From the NCBI GenBank assembly GCA_010015745.1, contig ML978155.1, forward strand, positions 62,001-126,000: DNA of 64,000 bases. Reading direction: 5' to 3'. The notes beneath the pieces were generated by a model. The model was not told the DNA's origin, made no database searches, and worked only from the letters and a program-made list of their open reading frames with translations. Every line of letters begins with the position of its first letter. Within the stretch, counting starts at the first letter, position 1. Positions 44,901 through 57,589 of the stretch are shown in pieces. Source of the DNA: Setomelanomma holmii (Eukaryota > Ascomycota > Dothideomycetes > Pleosporales > Phaeosphaeriaceae). The position numbers and the translations under genes are program-made.

Positions 44901-47641
44901 CCGCGGACCCAGAGAATGGCATCATCACCTGCACACACGCGCGCAAATTGGGCCGGATGTGATTCACTGCGTAGTCTGCGCTTCCACGTGGAGATCCACC
45001 CTCCTAGGCAAGCCGTACCACGCTGGTGCGCCGGGACAGGCTTCAGAAATGAGGTCCAGCAGGGACTGAACACTCAGCTTATTGCACCTTGCCGCTTCCG
45101 ACTCACACGTGCCGCAGGCAATATAAGACGCTGTCTAATTATAGACGTCACTGAACAGCTGGCAGAGACCAATGATTACACACTCGGGGCCAGTAAGCAC
45201 TTCCCCGGACACGGCCAACTTGTTGATTGCATTGTTATTGCAGAGCGAGACAGCATGGGAATCTACAGGGAGCGGGTGTGCTGTCGATCCACACACGCCT
45301 CTACGCGAGAACAGTTATGCCTATGCCTCACTGGCGACGTCTTTGTTTGTCGCCTGAGGAGCCTGCTTAAGCGCAGTGCAGTCGATTGCAAATCATGTGC
45401 AACTCGCACTCATGCTCCTACTGGGCTAGCGTCCGCCCGTCGACCTCAGCGCCCTTGTCAGCTACACCCAGACTGCGAAGCGAAAAATACACGGCCGCAG
45501 CATTGGTCGCCGACGCTCAGTGCAGGGATGGCTGCCACTCCAGCTGCACGCTGTTTCTTGCGCGCAGCCTGACGCTGAGGTCGACGGGTGCTGTGCTGCA
45601 GCGTGATGACCATGGAGCAAGCGCTCGAGTCCTCCCTACGGCGCTTCAGAATAACGTCGTCAGTATCACGGCGATCAGCGCTGCTAGCAACGGGGATTGG
45701 CTTCTAGTAAACGGCGAGCTTGCGCAAACCAGGACAAGTTGTCTTTCAGGTCTGGTCTTTGTCTCTGCCACGGCCCTCTTTGGCTCTTTGGGCCAGACCA
45801 CTAGCGTGATGCATGCTCTCCAGGCTTGTCGACGCCAGTCCCGACGCACGCTAGATTGACTCTGGGCTCCTCACCCTTGGTAAATTACTTGGGAAAACAA
45901 AAGCACTTCACCTGTCCGTCTCTTGTCGTGCCGCAAGCCCGGGTCATGAGCCGCATGGCAGCACTCAACCTCACTTGAGCCTCGGTGACCTGCGATACCA
46001 TTAAAGACACGCCGGCGAGGTAATTACTGGTGCACGTTACGGAAGCGTGACTGATAATGGAGCGTCCTTTCACTCCCCGGGCCGGCGCAAGCGACAGCTC
46101 CTCCACTTTGCTGGTCCAAGCCGTCCCGCACGCCAGCAGACTCCGACAGATGGCCAGCGGGCAGGGTCTGGCTGCGCTACGTGCGTTCACCCCCCGGAAG
46201 CGCATTGTTGTCTGCGGCCCCATGCTCGCCTGGCTCTCTAAACCGAACCTGAACGGTGTGGTTTATTATTCATTCGTCGCATTGCTTCTGCCGTGCCTCG
46301 TCTGCGTTGCCTACTTGTGAGGTAGTGCGTCTGTGAATAGCGCGCCCGCCCGCTCACCTGAGGCTTGCTCTCGTGCCATGCCTCATCTCCCATCCCGATC
46401 CAGATCCCCCCAAAACGCTCGGACGAACCCTATCGCCTGGTTGAGCCCTTGGAAATCCTGAAGCCCCAGCTCGCCAGTCAGCCACGCGAATCCACTACCC
46501 TGACACCCTTAGCCCACCATACATATACGTGAAGGCCACCGCTCTCCACTCGCTCGCGTTAACAAAGCTTTTAGCCCACCAGGTTCCAGCCATCCCGCCA
46601 TCGCTCCTCTAGGGCGCCCAGGTACTGAGCTTAACAAGGAGGGATCGCCGCTCCACACACGCCTCAAACTCCACCACAAGCACCTCACAAGGCTTGCCCT
46701 CCCCCACCAAAGGATCAGTGGATCGCATCGCCAACGTGCAACACCAGATCTTGCAACGACCTGTGGTGAACGGTAACAAGAACGACCTCGAATCTGTCCC
46801 CGTGTTCAACTTCGGTAATCGACGCCTCACCCAGCACTCTGGATAGATCATTCACAGGCCCACCTCGAACCAATCCGGAACGTATCAGCGTGATTGTCGG
46901 ACGACAACACCAGCACACCAGAGCAGTCTTGACCAGAAACCATTATTCACACAGCCCTGTGTGACCGCCCAAGTAGCACTACGCTTGAGCGGCTTGAGCG
47001 AAACCAGGAAATCGGGTCCTTCCAAGTACTCTTGCCGGAGGTCACCACTGTTCCACGAGCATCTGCTTTTGCTCTCTTGTACGCCCTCCTTTCTCGGTCT
47101 GCGGCGACGAGCACCACTAACGTCGCGCAGTGACTGAGACCATTCTAGAAGACTTTTGGACAGGCGTGCATCTATCGGCATTACTGCCCACCTGAGCCAG
47201 CGCAGGTACCATTGGCAGAGCCGTCCATCGATCGCAGTGTCTCTTGGACTCGGAAAAGTCATTCGTCGTCTCGAGCCGCGGGCAACTAGGTCGGGAACAC
47301 CATCGTAAAGTATCGAAACAGACGGGCGCCTGTGTTCGAGGAGGACCTTTTACAAGATCCCTTCCATTCCATCGCCTGCTTATCATCAGCACTTTGTCCC
47401 CCTCGACTAGAGCCATTACCATTCACATTGCGCCTTTGAGCAACAACCAGACGGTCGCCTCTTCAGATCCTCTCAGCCTTCACGTGGGCTGTATTGGCCA
47501 AGCGCTCACCTCTCTCCGCCAGTTGCAGCGTCACAGCTGCATATTTTTCCATCTCTTCCTTCATCCGAAGCCGGTAGGTCATCAGGACCTACCCCGGACA
47601 CAACCGTCAACGTGGCTGCTGCAGTGGCTCACCCGGCTTCG
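38903..47641. other. long stretch without supported genes, 8.7 kb
   Basis: Many frames up to 241 codons exist on both strands, especially in the GC-richer part around 43.3-46.3 kb (43304-44029 minus, 44883-45572 plus, 44382-44864 plus), but they overlap each other, have composition like translated non-coding DNA (excess Cys, His, Arg, Ser) and show no domain. No terminal repeats, RNA genes or tandem arrays were recognised. Being upstream of a putative developmental regulator, part is likely its regulatory region and 5' UTR. Confidence 0.5.
47573..47593 (+). promoter_or_regulatory. perfect inverted repeat in the presumed leader of the FlbC-like gene
   Basis: GGTAGGTC, five bases, GACCTACC: an 8-bp perfect stem 49 bp upstream of the ATG at 47642. 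It might form an RNA hairpin in the 5' UTR. The left arm also holds GTAGGT, which together with CTGCAG at 47619-47624 could define a small leader intron, so the hairpin role is speculative. Confidence 0.4.
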
Positions 47642-48982
47642 ATGCATCCTGGGTCTGACCCAATGGGTGCACCTCCCAGCTTTTCGCAACGGAGGCCTCA
47701 CGCGGCACAGTTAGGTAGCTTCGAGCTACCCCCACCGCCCATGCACAAATATCCTTTCAACAATACCGTTACCGCATCACAGTCGTCACAGGCCCCTACG
47801 ACTATTGCCAGTGTCGGTAATCTGCTTACTCCACCAAACACACTCCACGGTGATGCCCTGAGCTCTTCGGGAGTATCAACCAGCAGCGCGCATCCGACAA
47901 CCATGGCCTACTCTAACGGCAACTACATCTACTCTCCCCCAACACAGACACCCACACACTATGGCTATCCACCACAACATCAGCAGCAAAATCAATATAG
48001 CCAAACCCGTGGAGGTATGTTCGCCCAACTGCGCAATGATCGTCAGTTCGAACACCAAGACTCACTTCGAAAAGGGCTGAATCCGCCACCCTACGAGCTA
48101 ACCCAGCAGTTGCCACCTTTTACGCCATCATCTAATGCGTCAACTATGCCTTCTATGTCATCCCAGCAGCAGCCTCACCATATGATGAGCCAGCATGCAC
48201 AAACACCAACTTCGACGTCTGCTCCTCAGCAATCGCCAGCACTCGCACAAGACTCATTCAGGCAGCCGCACCCACCAACGCCCACTTACAACTATCAGTC
48301 GTCGGGCACGCCGCAGCACTCGAACTTCCCCTACTCCACGGGACCGTCCCCGACTTTGAGCCAGCAACAGAGCCCCATTAGCGCTGGCGGATCGATGCCA
48401 CGGATGTCGCCAGCTGTTTCCCAAGGACCGATGCCATCGATCCCCTCAAACAACCCACAGCACTCGCCATATCCCTACCAGCGACCTCCGCCATCAGCGT
48501 ACCAGCCAGGCCCTGCACCAGTCTTTTCGAACGTCCAGAATCCGAACGGCCAGCTTGCCCTAGTAGGCGTTCATCCTGGTATGATGCCAGGCTTTAATAG
48601 TGGACACGCGGCGGCCATGCCTCACTTCTTAGGTCACCCACCTCACCAACAGTCAGCCGCAAACGATCGACCTTTCAAGTGCGACCAGTGCCCTCAGAGC
48701 TTCAACCGCAACCACGATTTGAAGCGACACAAGAGGATTCACTTGGCTGTGAAGCCCTTCCCATGCAACCACTGCGACAAGAGCTTCTCGCGGAAAGATG
48801 CGCTCAAGGTACGCTAGTCTGACATATTTACCCAAATCACATACTGACATGTCTGCCAGCGTCACATTCTCGTCAAAGGCTGTGGAAAGGTTGCTGCCTC
48901 TAGCGAGGACAACAAGCGCGAAAGCGGCTCACCAAAATCCGAGTCAGTCGACTCCAAGCCTGCGCTCTCGTCACACACATAG
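47642..48982 (+). CDS. C2H2 transcription factor, FlbC-like
   Basis: Exons 47642-48808 and 48860-48982 give 429 aa. Residues 1-340 are low-complexity (Pro, Ser, Gln, Met, Tyr-rich; QHQQQNQYSQ, SQQQPHHMMSQH), typical of an activation region. Then come two zinc fingers: FKCDQCPQSFNRNHDLKRHKRIH (C2H2) and FPCNHCDKSFSRKDALK-RHILVKGC, where the last ligand is Cys. The RNHDLKRHKRIHLAVKPFPC joint and LVKGCGK end match what I remember of FlbC, a conidiation regulator that helps activate brlA, abaA and vosA in Aspergillus. The intron interrupts the second finger between Lys and Arg-His; retaining it stops translation within two codons. The start is the first ATG, but the frame is open upstream without ATG, so an upstream exon is possible. 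Confidence 0.82.
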
Positions 48983-50929
48983 ACCCTGTCTATAATTGCT
49001 CTGCCTCGCCATTTTATACTTCTTTTCTCTTGTATTAACTACCATTTTCGTGTTTCATGGCTCAAGGGAGCATATACGCGCCCTCAGCCAATACCTTCGC
49101 TGCAAGTATTTGGCTACGATCTTCATGTTTGATGTTTACTGTTTATTGGAATTGGTGGATTACCCGGGGACACGCATCGGATATACCTAAAGCTGGCGTT
49201 GTATAAGGTCTAAGCTTGTTGTCTCGCTTTCCATGTTTAACTTCTCGCTTTCGTGCGGCTTTGGCAGGTGGATATACCTCACACTCGGATTGCGCGGACG
49301 GGGGAAACTGTATCAGGTATCATGCGCAGGGGGAAAAGATGCTGCTTCTGTGGAAGCATCTGTGTCTACGGGTTTTCGGGCTCGGGTTCCCACATACGGG
49401 AGTGTTTCGGAGGCGGGACAGGTGCGGTTTCAGGTCGGGTCATGGGAACTACAGCGAGAAGGGTTGGAGCACTGTTCGCAGTGAACGTCCTGTTCGGCGC
49501 AAAAGTGTCTGTACGGCATCAACTTAGGTAACCAGGGGGGGGGGGTCCAAAAGGTGCGGCATTTGCAGATACCAAGCTTCGATTGATTCATGTTCATCAA
49601 ACTGCTTTTCCCCTCCTAAGTACGACTCTCTCTGTCACGCGTGTGTTTTCGTCGCAGTGTGCGTGCACCGGAGGACGTCGCTCGCCGTGAGAGGGTGGTT
49701 GATATATCATGCAATAAGTGCTCAAAGGAGACGTCGCTGCGTTAAGGTTATTGTGCACCGACGGCTGCGGGCAGACTCTTGGTACCGGTACCTTGACCCA
49801 AGTACCCGGGCGCAAGCAGGGGACGAGGCGGCATGTTCCTTGATCGCCGCATCTGGAGCTTCCGCCTGCGAACGTCACTCTTCCACTACCGTGTCGTCCC
49901 ATCTCGCTATGATCGAGAACACCATTTGCACCAACATCGACAATCGCGCCGAAGGCACTTGACTATGTATACCTCGCCTAAGGAATATTGCCTACAGCCT
50001 GCACTTGTCTCCCCTGGCTGGATTCAGTCGAGCTCTCCGGTACTACGCGTCAGCACGCGATCTCTTATTAGTGGGCCCTGTTCTCATTGTCTCAATCCGC
50101 AGCGTCGCATGCTCTTTCTTGTTCGTGACCGTCTTCAAGATGTTTTGCGCCTTCATGGGTTGACAAAGTGGCATGTTGGCCACGAGACGTCCGGCCAGCT
50201 TCACAGGGAAGTGCAGCACAAGGCCAACGCAAGGAAAGAATTCAGTTCTCTTCTCCGTCGTGATAGTTACATTTCAAGAGTTCTCTCAGCAACCTATTCC
50301 TCCGGTCCTGTTCAGGACACAAACATCAACACCCTTTCTTCTCCCACGAGTCTTGGCGCATTATTTTCCCCACTGCGCACAAGACCTTGAGCCTCTATTG
50401 TGCGTTGGAAAGGGTACCACTTCCTACGCGCTGCATCATCACTGCTCTCAATTGTGTTGAGCGCTCCTGCCGCCGTCGCGTTTGCAGCACTTCCCTCCTG
50501 ATGCCGCCTGTGCGCTAGCTTTTTCTCCCAACATAGCTCCTCCAACATTGACACACATTGGCATTGTATGCATCCAACACTTGTTAGCTTTTTGGACAAC
50601 GAGTAGATTTCCTTGCCATTGCACAGCTAGCCGCCCTTCCTTTACCGGCACCTCTCACCAGCTCGCCGCGACCGGGCATCGGCGGTCTCAATAGCAACAG
50701 CAGAAACATAACAACAACACGGCGGTGAGGAACATGGCTCACGCTTAATCACCGCTGCATCGACAGGCTACCACGGCAACACCCCGCAACTCACTGCTCG
50801 AAGTCCCAGTGCATCACCTATCCTGCACATTCTGGCCTATTCGCCTACACACTTATTGTAATACGCACTTGCACGAGCATCGAGGACCACCGCCTGGGTC
50901 ACTGCACGCGGCTTCATCATCCGCATAGC
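48983..50929. other. intergenic stretch, 1.9 kb
   Basis: 3' UTR of the FlbC-like gene and a long leader/promoter for the kinase gene. A run of 11 G lies at 49535-49545. Frames up to 185 codons (49833-50390) overlap others and look non-coding. Confidence 0.45.
49535..49545 (+). repeat. G11 homopolymer
   Basis: Eleven consecutive G in intergenic DNA; length may be unreliable in sequencing. Confidence 0.9.
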
Positions 50930-53900
50930 ATGGACCACAGCTACCATGGTCGCCCACCGACTCGTCGACGCGCCCTTGGAGAAGCATCTTCCCGCGCCAA
51001 TGAGAACTCCCAGACGCAGCATCGCATGTCGTCTACGTCTTCGAAGCCGCTGCCTCACAACGAGTCAATAGTACCCAATGGCACGCTAGCAGTTCGGCAT
51101 GAGCAGCAACCTTCGCCCGAGGACAAGCGCCTCTCCGCCGTCCAAGCCAATGAGGTTCGCCCACACAAATCCAAGCGCGACTCCGAGATCTCCAACGCGA
51201 GCACAAATGCCTCAAATACCGCCCGACGCCGCAAGACAAGCATTGGTCCGTGGCAGCTCGGCAGGACCATCGGACGTGGTGGCTGCTCTCGTGTGCGGCT
51301 CGTCAGGCATAGCGGCACCGGGCAGTATGGTGCAGCGAAGATTATTTCCAAGGCTACAGCAGAGAAGGTGCGAGCTTTGAGCTTGGCCAATCTTATTCAG
51401 AGCGCAGAACAGGACTCCACGCTGTATCCTGATGGCAAGGTCATACCGTTTGGCTTGGAGCGCGAGATTTGCATCATGAAGCTTCTTGATCATCCCAATA
51501 TTGTTCGCCTGTATGACATCTGGGAGAATCGAAACGAGCTGTAAGTCTGCCCATACCGGTCGTTCTAGTGTTTCCAATGCTAATGTTTCATAGCTACCTG
51601 ATCATGGAGTTCGTCGAGGGCGGCGAGCTTTTCAGCTACATCCACGAGCAAGGCGGGCTGATCGAGATCCACGTCGTACATATCTTCCGACAGATCCTCG
51701 CGGCCCTGATATACTGCCACCGCATCAACATCCATCATCGCGATCTTAAGCCAGAGAATATCCTGCTGGATCGGGAGACTATGACTGTGAAGCTGGTCGA
51801 CTTCGGTATGGCTGCTTTACAGCCGGTCGGCAAGAAGCTTACCACGCCTTGTGGTAGCCCGCACTATGCGGCTCCTGAGGTCATCAAGACTATATCTTAT
51901 GATGGTGCAAAGGCCGATGTATGGAGCTGCGGTGTTATCCTCTACGTCCTCTTGACTGGCACGCCTCCCTTTAACTACTCAGGCGAGGACCGCCATCTGA
52001 AGGACCTATTCCGCGACATTCAGATGGCAAAGTACGTCATGCCCGACAACCTCTCGCATGAGGCAAAAGACCTTATTCGGCGGATTCTGGTGGCAGATCC
52101 CAAGCGTCGAATAGGCTTAGATGATATCTGGAATCACCCCTTTCTCCGCAAGTACCAGCAAGAGTTGAACTTTGTTGGAGAGTTCGCTAGCCAGGATCAC
52201 TGGACTGGTCCTTTGCCATCGATTGCGGAGTGGACTAAACTTGAGCGGACAACGATCGACCGCGAAATCTTACGCTATCTGCGCACGTTGTGGCATAGTG
52301 AGAGGGAAGAGACCTTGATTCAGAAGCTCATGAGTAGGGAGTAAGTATATCGCACATTTGCACAGAATGGAGGCAAGCTGACAATTGTGCCAGAGCGAAC
52401 CAGGAGAAGTACTTCTATTCGGCACTCCGAAAGTATCATACAGATCAGCTTGAGAACTATCAGCCAGACGCTCATCATGCTGTCGCGAAGTCGAACAGCG
52501 ATCATCACCATAACACAAGGCATTCTCCAACGCCAAAGGATATCACCCAGATGCCCACCAATACACACAAACGCTCACAATCTGGCTACTCGATTCTCAA
52601 TAACGAGCATTTATATTCCAAGCACAGCTTCTACGAGTCGCCGGTCTCGGAAGCCAGCTACGATCCCTTTCGAGCTTCGCGGCAACCCATCGTACCCGAT
52701 CAAGGTGTTATCAACCAGAATGTCACTGTTCATCGAGGACACAGCAATACTAGTAGCGGTCGCAAACTGCGGCCAGCAACAGCACTTGGTCATCACCGCA
52801 CAGCCAGCTCTCTACGCGTCCAAGCCCTGCGGAACAACTCCAAGCGTAGCTCTGCCATGTCTCGTGGTTCGTCGAACCGAAGTACACCCTCAAACCGCTC
52901 TGTATCTGTCAAGCGAAGGTCGATGTCGCGATCATCTCTTGCGAGCTCACACTGGCCGAGTAGTCCTCCAGTCAAAGCTCGCTCTGGTGGCATGGGTCGT
53001 CGCGGAGTCAGCTTCAATCATCTACGTGAACGTCGCTCATCCGTAGCAACAGCTAGTACCATTGACTACAGTGCTATGGCGTACACCTCAGACGAGAATA
53101 CACCGGTCCATCGCCCCCATACCTCGATTGGATCGTATGGCTCTTCAGACTACGGCTCGTCTCATCGATCCAGCTCGCGTCAACCGTCATCGGCTTATCG
53201 ATCAAAGTGCCGCGGCACTCCTCGCATAGAAGCACCGCGCCTGAAGCTTCGTAAGCTAGATAGCCCAAGCAAGTATATTCAGAGCGAGGCAAGGAAGGTC
53301 AGCACAGAGCTTGGGAAGGTGATGGAGGAAGCTTTCAATCGCTCTTCCATCAGCTCGAGCGTGCGTACGTCGCGCACCGATGCTCATGATTTGTCACAGT
53401 ATGATACCCCTCCTACCTCCTTCACGAACACTAGGGACTCGGGAGGCAGCTCGCTTGCGACTCCGAATACCAAGACTGCGCTGGCCCAGCGACCTCTACC
53501 GCCGATCCCTAGCGAGACACCAAACACGTTCTTGCAGCGCAAACTAGCCGAAACCCGTGCCGAGATTGCTCGACGACTCGATGTAGATGGCGACAACACT
53601 GACCACTTCAATGAGGTTCTGGAGAATCTTGATCGATTGATGCTTCCAGTGGTCAATGCGAAGCGCACTATCTCTGCACCTGCGAAGTCTCCAGAGCACC
53701 CTGCGCTGCATGTGATCCCAGAGGAGAAGCATGATAGTGCTGAACGGTTTGAACAGCCCTATAGTCCTCACTATAGAGCTGTTACTGACCCTGTCAGGCC
53801 ACAAGCTCATCGTGCAGTGACTGCAGAGCAGACGATTCGACTGGTCGATCAGTCGCCTACGCGTGTCGCTCCTTTGAACATACGCAAGCGTAGTAGCGCA

Positions 53901-55137
53901 AGCGCAAAGACGAAGGACACGATCGAGGCTCCGTCGGTACCTTGGCCAGGTCCAGCATCAGGACCTACAGTGCGACCCTTTCAAGATGTGCAGAACGATC
54001 TTCTTGCTGCGCGTACTGTCCAACCTGCTCCAGCATTGGAGAAGAAGGACAGGATCATCAAGAAGAAGAAGTCGTTGTGGTTCCGTCGTAACACTGAAGA
54101 TAGGGATCGTGATCAAGAGAACAAGGAGAATGAGGTCAAGCGGAAGGCCTCGACAGGCGGCCTGCTCCAGATTCCTCAAGCATGGCAGGACCTTGATGAC
54201 CGCATCAAGAACGATGCTCCTCGAGTAGTCGATACCGCGACTACACACAACACCAAGCAGTCCGATGGTAGTAACGAAAGCGAGTTTCCGATGCGAAACA
54301 GCAGTGCGCCCACCGCTAAGAGCGAGGGCGCCATACGAAAGGGGTTCTTTGCAATCTTTGGCAAGAAGACCAAGGATGACAAAGGCAAGCGTCCTTTGGA
54401 GCTCGGTGGTAAGTTACGGCCTATCATATATATTGTCATGCACTTTGCTAACTCAACCTCAACAGCGAACTTCAGCTCGTCTTCTATTCTTTCCGGCTTT
54501 GACCTTGGCCCCGAGCACAACGGGGATGCTGCAGCTCGTACTGGCCCACCAGAGATGCAGATGAATTGGCTGTCGCGATTCCTGCACATCAAGCCTGCTA
54601 ACAGGACCTTATGCTTCCACATTGGTCGCGGCAAGGTCCGACAAGATCTTGTCCGCCTACTGCGAGACTGGCAGCGCTTTGGAATCCGGGACGTCACCTT
54701 CGACCGCGAGACCAACATCATCAATGCACGTGTTGACAGGAACAATCGTAAGTATAGTTCTCAATCTTGTTCAAATCTTCTTTTCAGCGAATGGCGAGCT
54801 GAGGGTTGGCGCTTCGAGGTCGAGGTTCTGGAGGTTGAGAAGGTCTTGCAATGTAATGCCGCGCTTCGTTGCCTTTACCGAATCATCATAACCGTCATGC
54901 TAACACACTTATCTCACAGACCTCAAGATCAAGTCCGTCTCTTTCGTCATCGAGCTCTTCGTCGTGCTCGAGCACGGTCACCGCGCGAATCTCTGTCTCG
55001 CACGCTTCACTCAGACCCGCGGTGCCGCCTCCAGCTTCCGCAAAGTCGTCGATATTGTCGAAGACGTTTGCCGCGCTCGTTGCATGCTCGTCGAGGATCC
55101 GGAGAAGCAGGCGGCTATGATGGAAGTCCTGGATTAG
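50930..55137 (+). CDS. NIM1-type Ser/Thr kinase of the Gin4/Hsl1/Cdr2 group
   Basis: Exons 50930-51540, 51594-52340, 52394-54408, 54466-54747 and 54920-55137 give 1290 aa. After a basic disordered N-tail, the kinase domain starts near residue 105: GPWQLGRTIGRGGCSRVRLV, AAKII, HRDLKPENILLD, DFGMAAL, CGSPHYAAPEV and the HPFL end near 415. An insert of about 25 residues separates beta-3 and helix C. A long Ser/Arg-rich region follows, then a C-terminal KA1-like module (FLHIKPANRTLCFHIGRGKVRQDLVRLLRDW, SFVIELFVVLEHGHRANLCLARFTQTRGAASSF). These kinases sit at septin collars or cortical nodes, controlling septins and Wee1. The last intron is uncertain: 54748-54919 splices to NNHLKIKSVSF, but an internal cassette (54788-about 54854) with coding-like sequence may be used. 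Confidence 0.92.
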
Positions 55138-56496
55138 GAGGTCCGCGACCGAGACGAAGCTGCGGATAGTAGGAGGTGCGTGAGTGTACGGAGACGAAGG
55201 CCCACCTGATGAAAAGTGCAAGAAGGAAGGACTTGCAGTCGGAGCGATGAGGTAATGATTGGTGAATGATTTGGGTATACGCACTTGTTTGCATGTTTGT
55301 GGGCCTGGATATCGGCGGACTATGTTGGCTGCTTGAGCACGATACCCCGAGCACCGTTATCACGACATCGACACGCACGGCAGCATCTACCTCAGCATTC
55401 GGCTTTCAACCTCAAGTTCCCCCAAGCTTTCGAAAAGCATGATTTCCGGAGCGTCATAGAAGGCAACTAATCACTAATGCCTTTCTTTACATCATGTTTG
55501 GATGACAGGCGTTGGCAGCATGGGCATTGGCATTGGGTCGGTATCTGAGCTGCTTCTAAAAGGTGTTTTGACTAGGCGCATCTCCATACACGTGGCTGCT
55601 CGTTGGGATGGCCTTGGTCGTTGGGACAGGTTGTAGGGTGTGTAGCAGTATAATTCAGGAGACGCATTGTTCAAAAGTCATTATCATCTCTCATCTGCCT
55701 CATTCATCCTAAGTGAAAAGAGGCGCCTGTCGTTTGCAGTAGACATTCCTCGCGGCCTATTAGGTCACTGCTAGGACGCGTGTGGTGACGAAGAAAGTCT
55801 GAAACAGGACGGCACTGAACGTGAAGCTGCGTAGACACCGGAGTGTGAATACTTTCTACGACTGAATTGAGTGCCCGTATTGTGCATGTCCAGCTTGCAA
55901 GGACGTATGGTTTTCTGACGATTACTGGATGGCATCTGATGGATCTCGACCATGCAATGTCAATACCTCAAATTTTTAAGCGTAAAAGTTGACATCGATA
56001 GGCTAGTGCACTTCTTGTCAGCGGAGGTCTCACGAAATCAATGTACCGCTTGTGATGAAGCGCTTGGTCCTTGTCGGAGCACAGGCAACAGAGGTTGGAT
56101 AATTGCAGGTCTTGATCGTCAAGATCTAGGTCGCTGATGGTCAAGGTGCATGTCGCCATCTACTCAGAAACGTGCTTGACGATGATAATCTTACCATCGC
56201 CGTGACGCATCTCATTCGTTCCTCGCAGGTGCAATCGCCAATCCCATAGCTCAGGTCACGTTCAGGGAGATCATGTTCGTGAGGACGTGGTATTGCATTG
56301 CCCTATGGGACTCCGAACCCTAACATCGGAAGAAGCATCCGGCACACCGGTCCCAAAAGATGTGAATCATGATTCCATTCGTTCCATTTTCTCCGCTGTG
56401 ATCGGAAGTGGTTCAGAGAGAGTTTATAGAACACCGAGTAGTCATCCGAAAAGCCGCCAGTAAACCCCGACCATGCAAACCCAAGCACACACCCGC
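55138..56496. other. intergenic stretch, 1.36 kb, between convergent genes
   Basis: 3' UTR sequence of the kinase and RPL24 genes and unassigned DNA. No frame over 130 codons without conflict with the kinase's own exon. Confidence 0.45.
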
Positions 56497-57281
56497 TTAG
56501 CGAGTCCTTGCCTGCACCTTGGGTGCGGCACCCTTGGCGCCCTGCTTGCTCTGGATCTTCTGTGCCTGGCCCCGGGAGGCGGTGGACGCGTTCTTGGCCT
56601 TCTCAGCCTTCTTCTTTGACTCGGCGGCGGCCTTCTTCTCCTTTCCTTCCTTGACGGCAGCTGAACGGGCGGCGGCGCGGGCCTCGGGGCGCTGCGCGCG
56701 GCGCTCCTTGATCACGTCGAGCGAGGCACCGACGATGGCACGCTGGTGCTTGACTGTGCGGCGGGTGCGCTTCTTGGCGACTTCCTGTAGTGGAGGTGGT
56801 CAGCGCGCGCTCTGGCGATGGAATGGTGAGAGGGACTGAGAGTTGCGCTTAAATGCCATGTCCTAGTAGCATCTTGCGATGCGACTGATGTCATATGTCG
56901 CAGCAACCTCGCTTTCCGCTCCTGATTTCATAGCCGTAAGATTGTGCGGACTAACCTCAGAGATACCCTTCTTGTGCATCCGTCGGTACAGAGTGGTCCA
57001 TGAGATCTTGCGGGGGTTCTTCCTCTGGAGGAAAAGGGACTCGGTCTTGCCGTTCTGGAAGCGGAAGATCTTGCTGTCGCCACGGATGTACAGCTTGCCC
57101 TATATATGCCGTCAGCTGCCATTCCATCAATTAGCTATGACATCCTCCTCCGCCAGGTGTACGTGGTGATGCAACGCGACTGCGGAATTTCGACGTCTGG
57201 TGGACCGGTGTGGGAGACGGCGGAACGCACCTTGCCCGGGTAGATCTTCTGGCCGCTGAAGGTGTCGTCGTAGGTACGCAT
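56497..57281 (-). CDS. 60S ribosomal protein eL24
   Basis: Exons 57281-57231, 57099-56956 and 56784-56497 encode 160 aa. MRTYDDTFSGQKIYPGK, GKLYIRGDSKIFRFQNGKTESLFLQRKNPRKISWT and LYRRMHKKGISE with EVAKKRTRRTVKHQRAIVGASLDVIKERR form the eL24 zinc-ribbon-like N-domain (this fungal version lacks the Cys residues found in the archaeal one) and linker. The C-terminal tail is Ala/Lys-rich (PEARAAARSAAVKEGKEKKAAAESKKKAEKAKN). It bridges large and small subunits. The introns, 131 and 171 nt, are unusually long for this window; I looked for box C/D snoRNA signatures in them and found none convincing. All junctions are phase 0. Confidence 0.95.
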
Positions 57282-57589
57282 GTTGGCGGTGTTGCGGCAG
57301 TACCTGTTGTGTTAGTCGTGGGGTTGTCGTCGATGGAATCGAATTTCGCGAGGTTGTGGGAAGCAGCGCCTCGCTAGTCTCAGAACGGCGCTAGCTTCAT
57401 ATCCTTGGCGTTGCGCCTCGTGTGGCTGGTGAACTCCCTCGTGAACCGAACTTCACACGGATACCACGTTCGCATAGATTGGGCTTTTCACAATGCGGAG
57501 GGGCGACGAGCTTCATTCCGATTTGTGTCCATTTCGTTCATATTGTCACAGCCTCTTGCTAACGACGGTCCATGATACAGGGTAAATGC
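57282..57589. other. RPL24 promoter and 3' flank of next gene
   Basis: 308 bp between two minus-strand genes. No gene seen. Confidence 0.5.

Noticed and set aside
44883..45572. 229-codon plus-strand frame
   Set aside because: Same reasons as the frame at 43304-44029; composition looks random and neighbouring frames are equally open.
49833..50390. 185-codon plus-strand frame upstream of the kinase
   Set aside because: No recognisable features; overlapped by other frames; lies in presumed promoter or leader.
56785..57230. snoRNA in the long RPL24 introns
   Set aside because: No convincing C/D or H/ACA boxes with terminal pairing were visible by eye.
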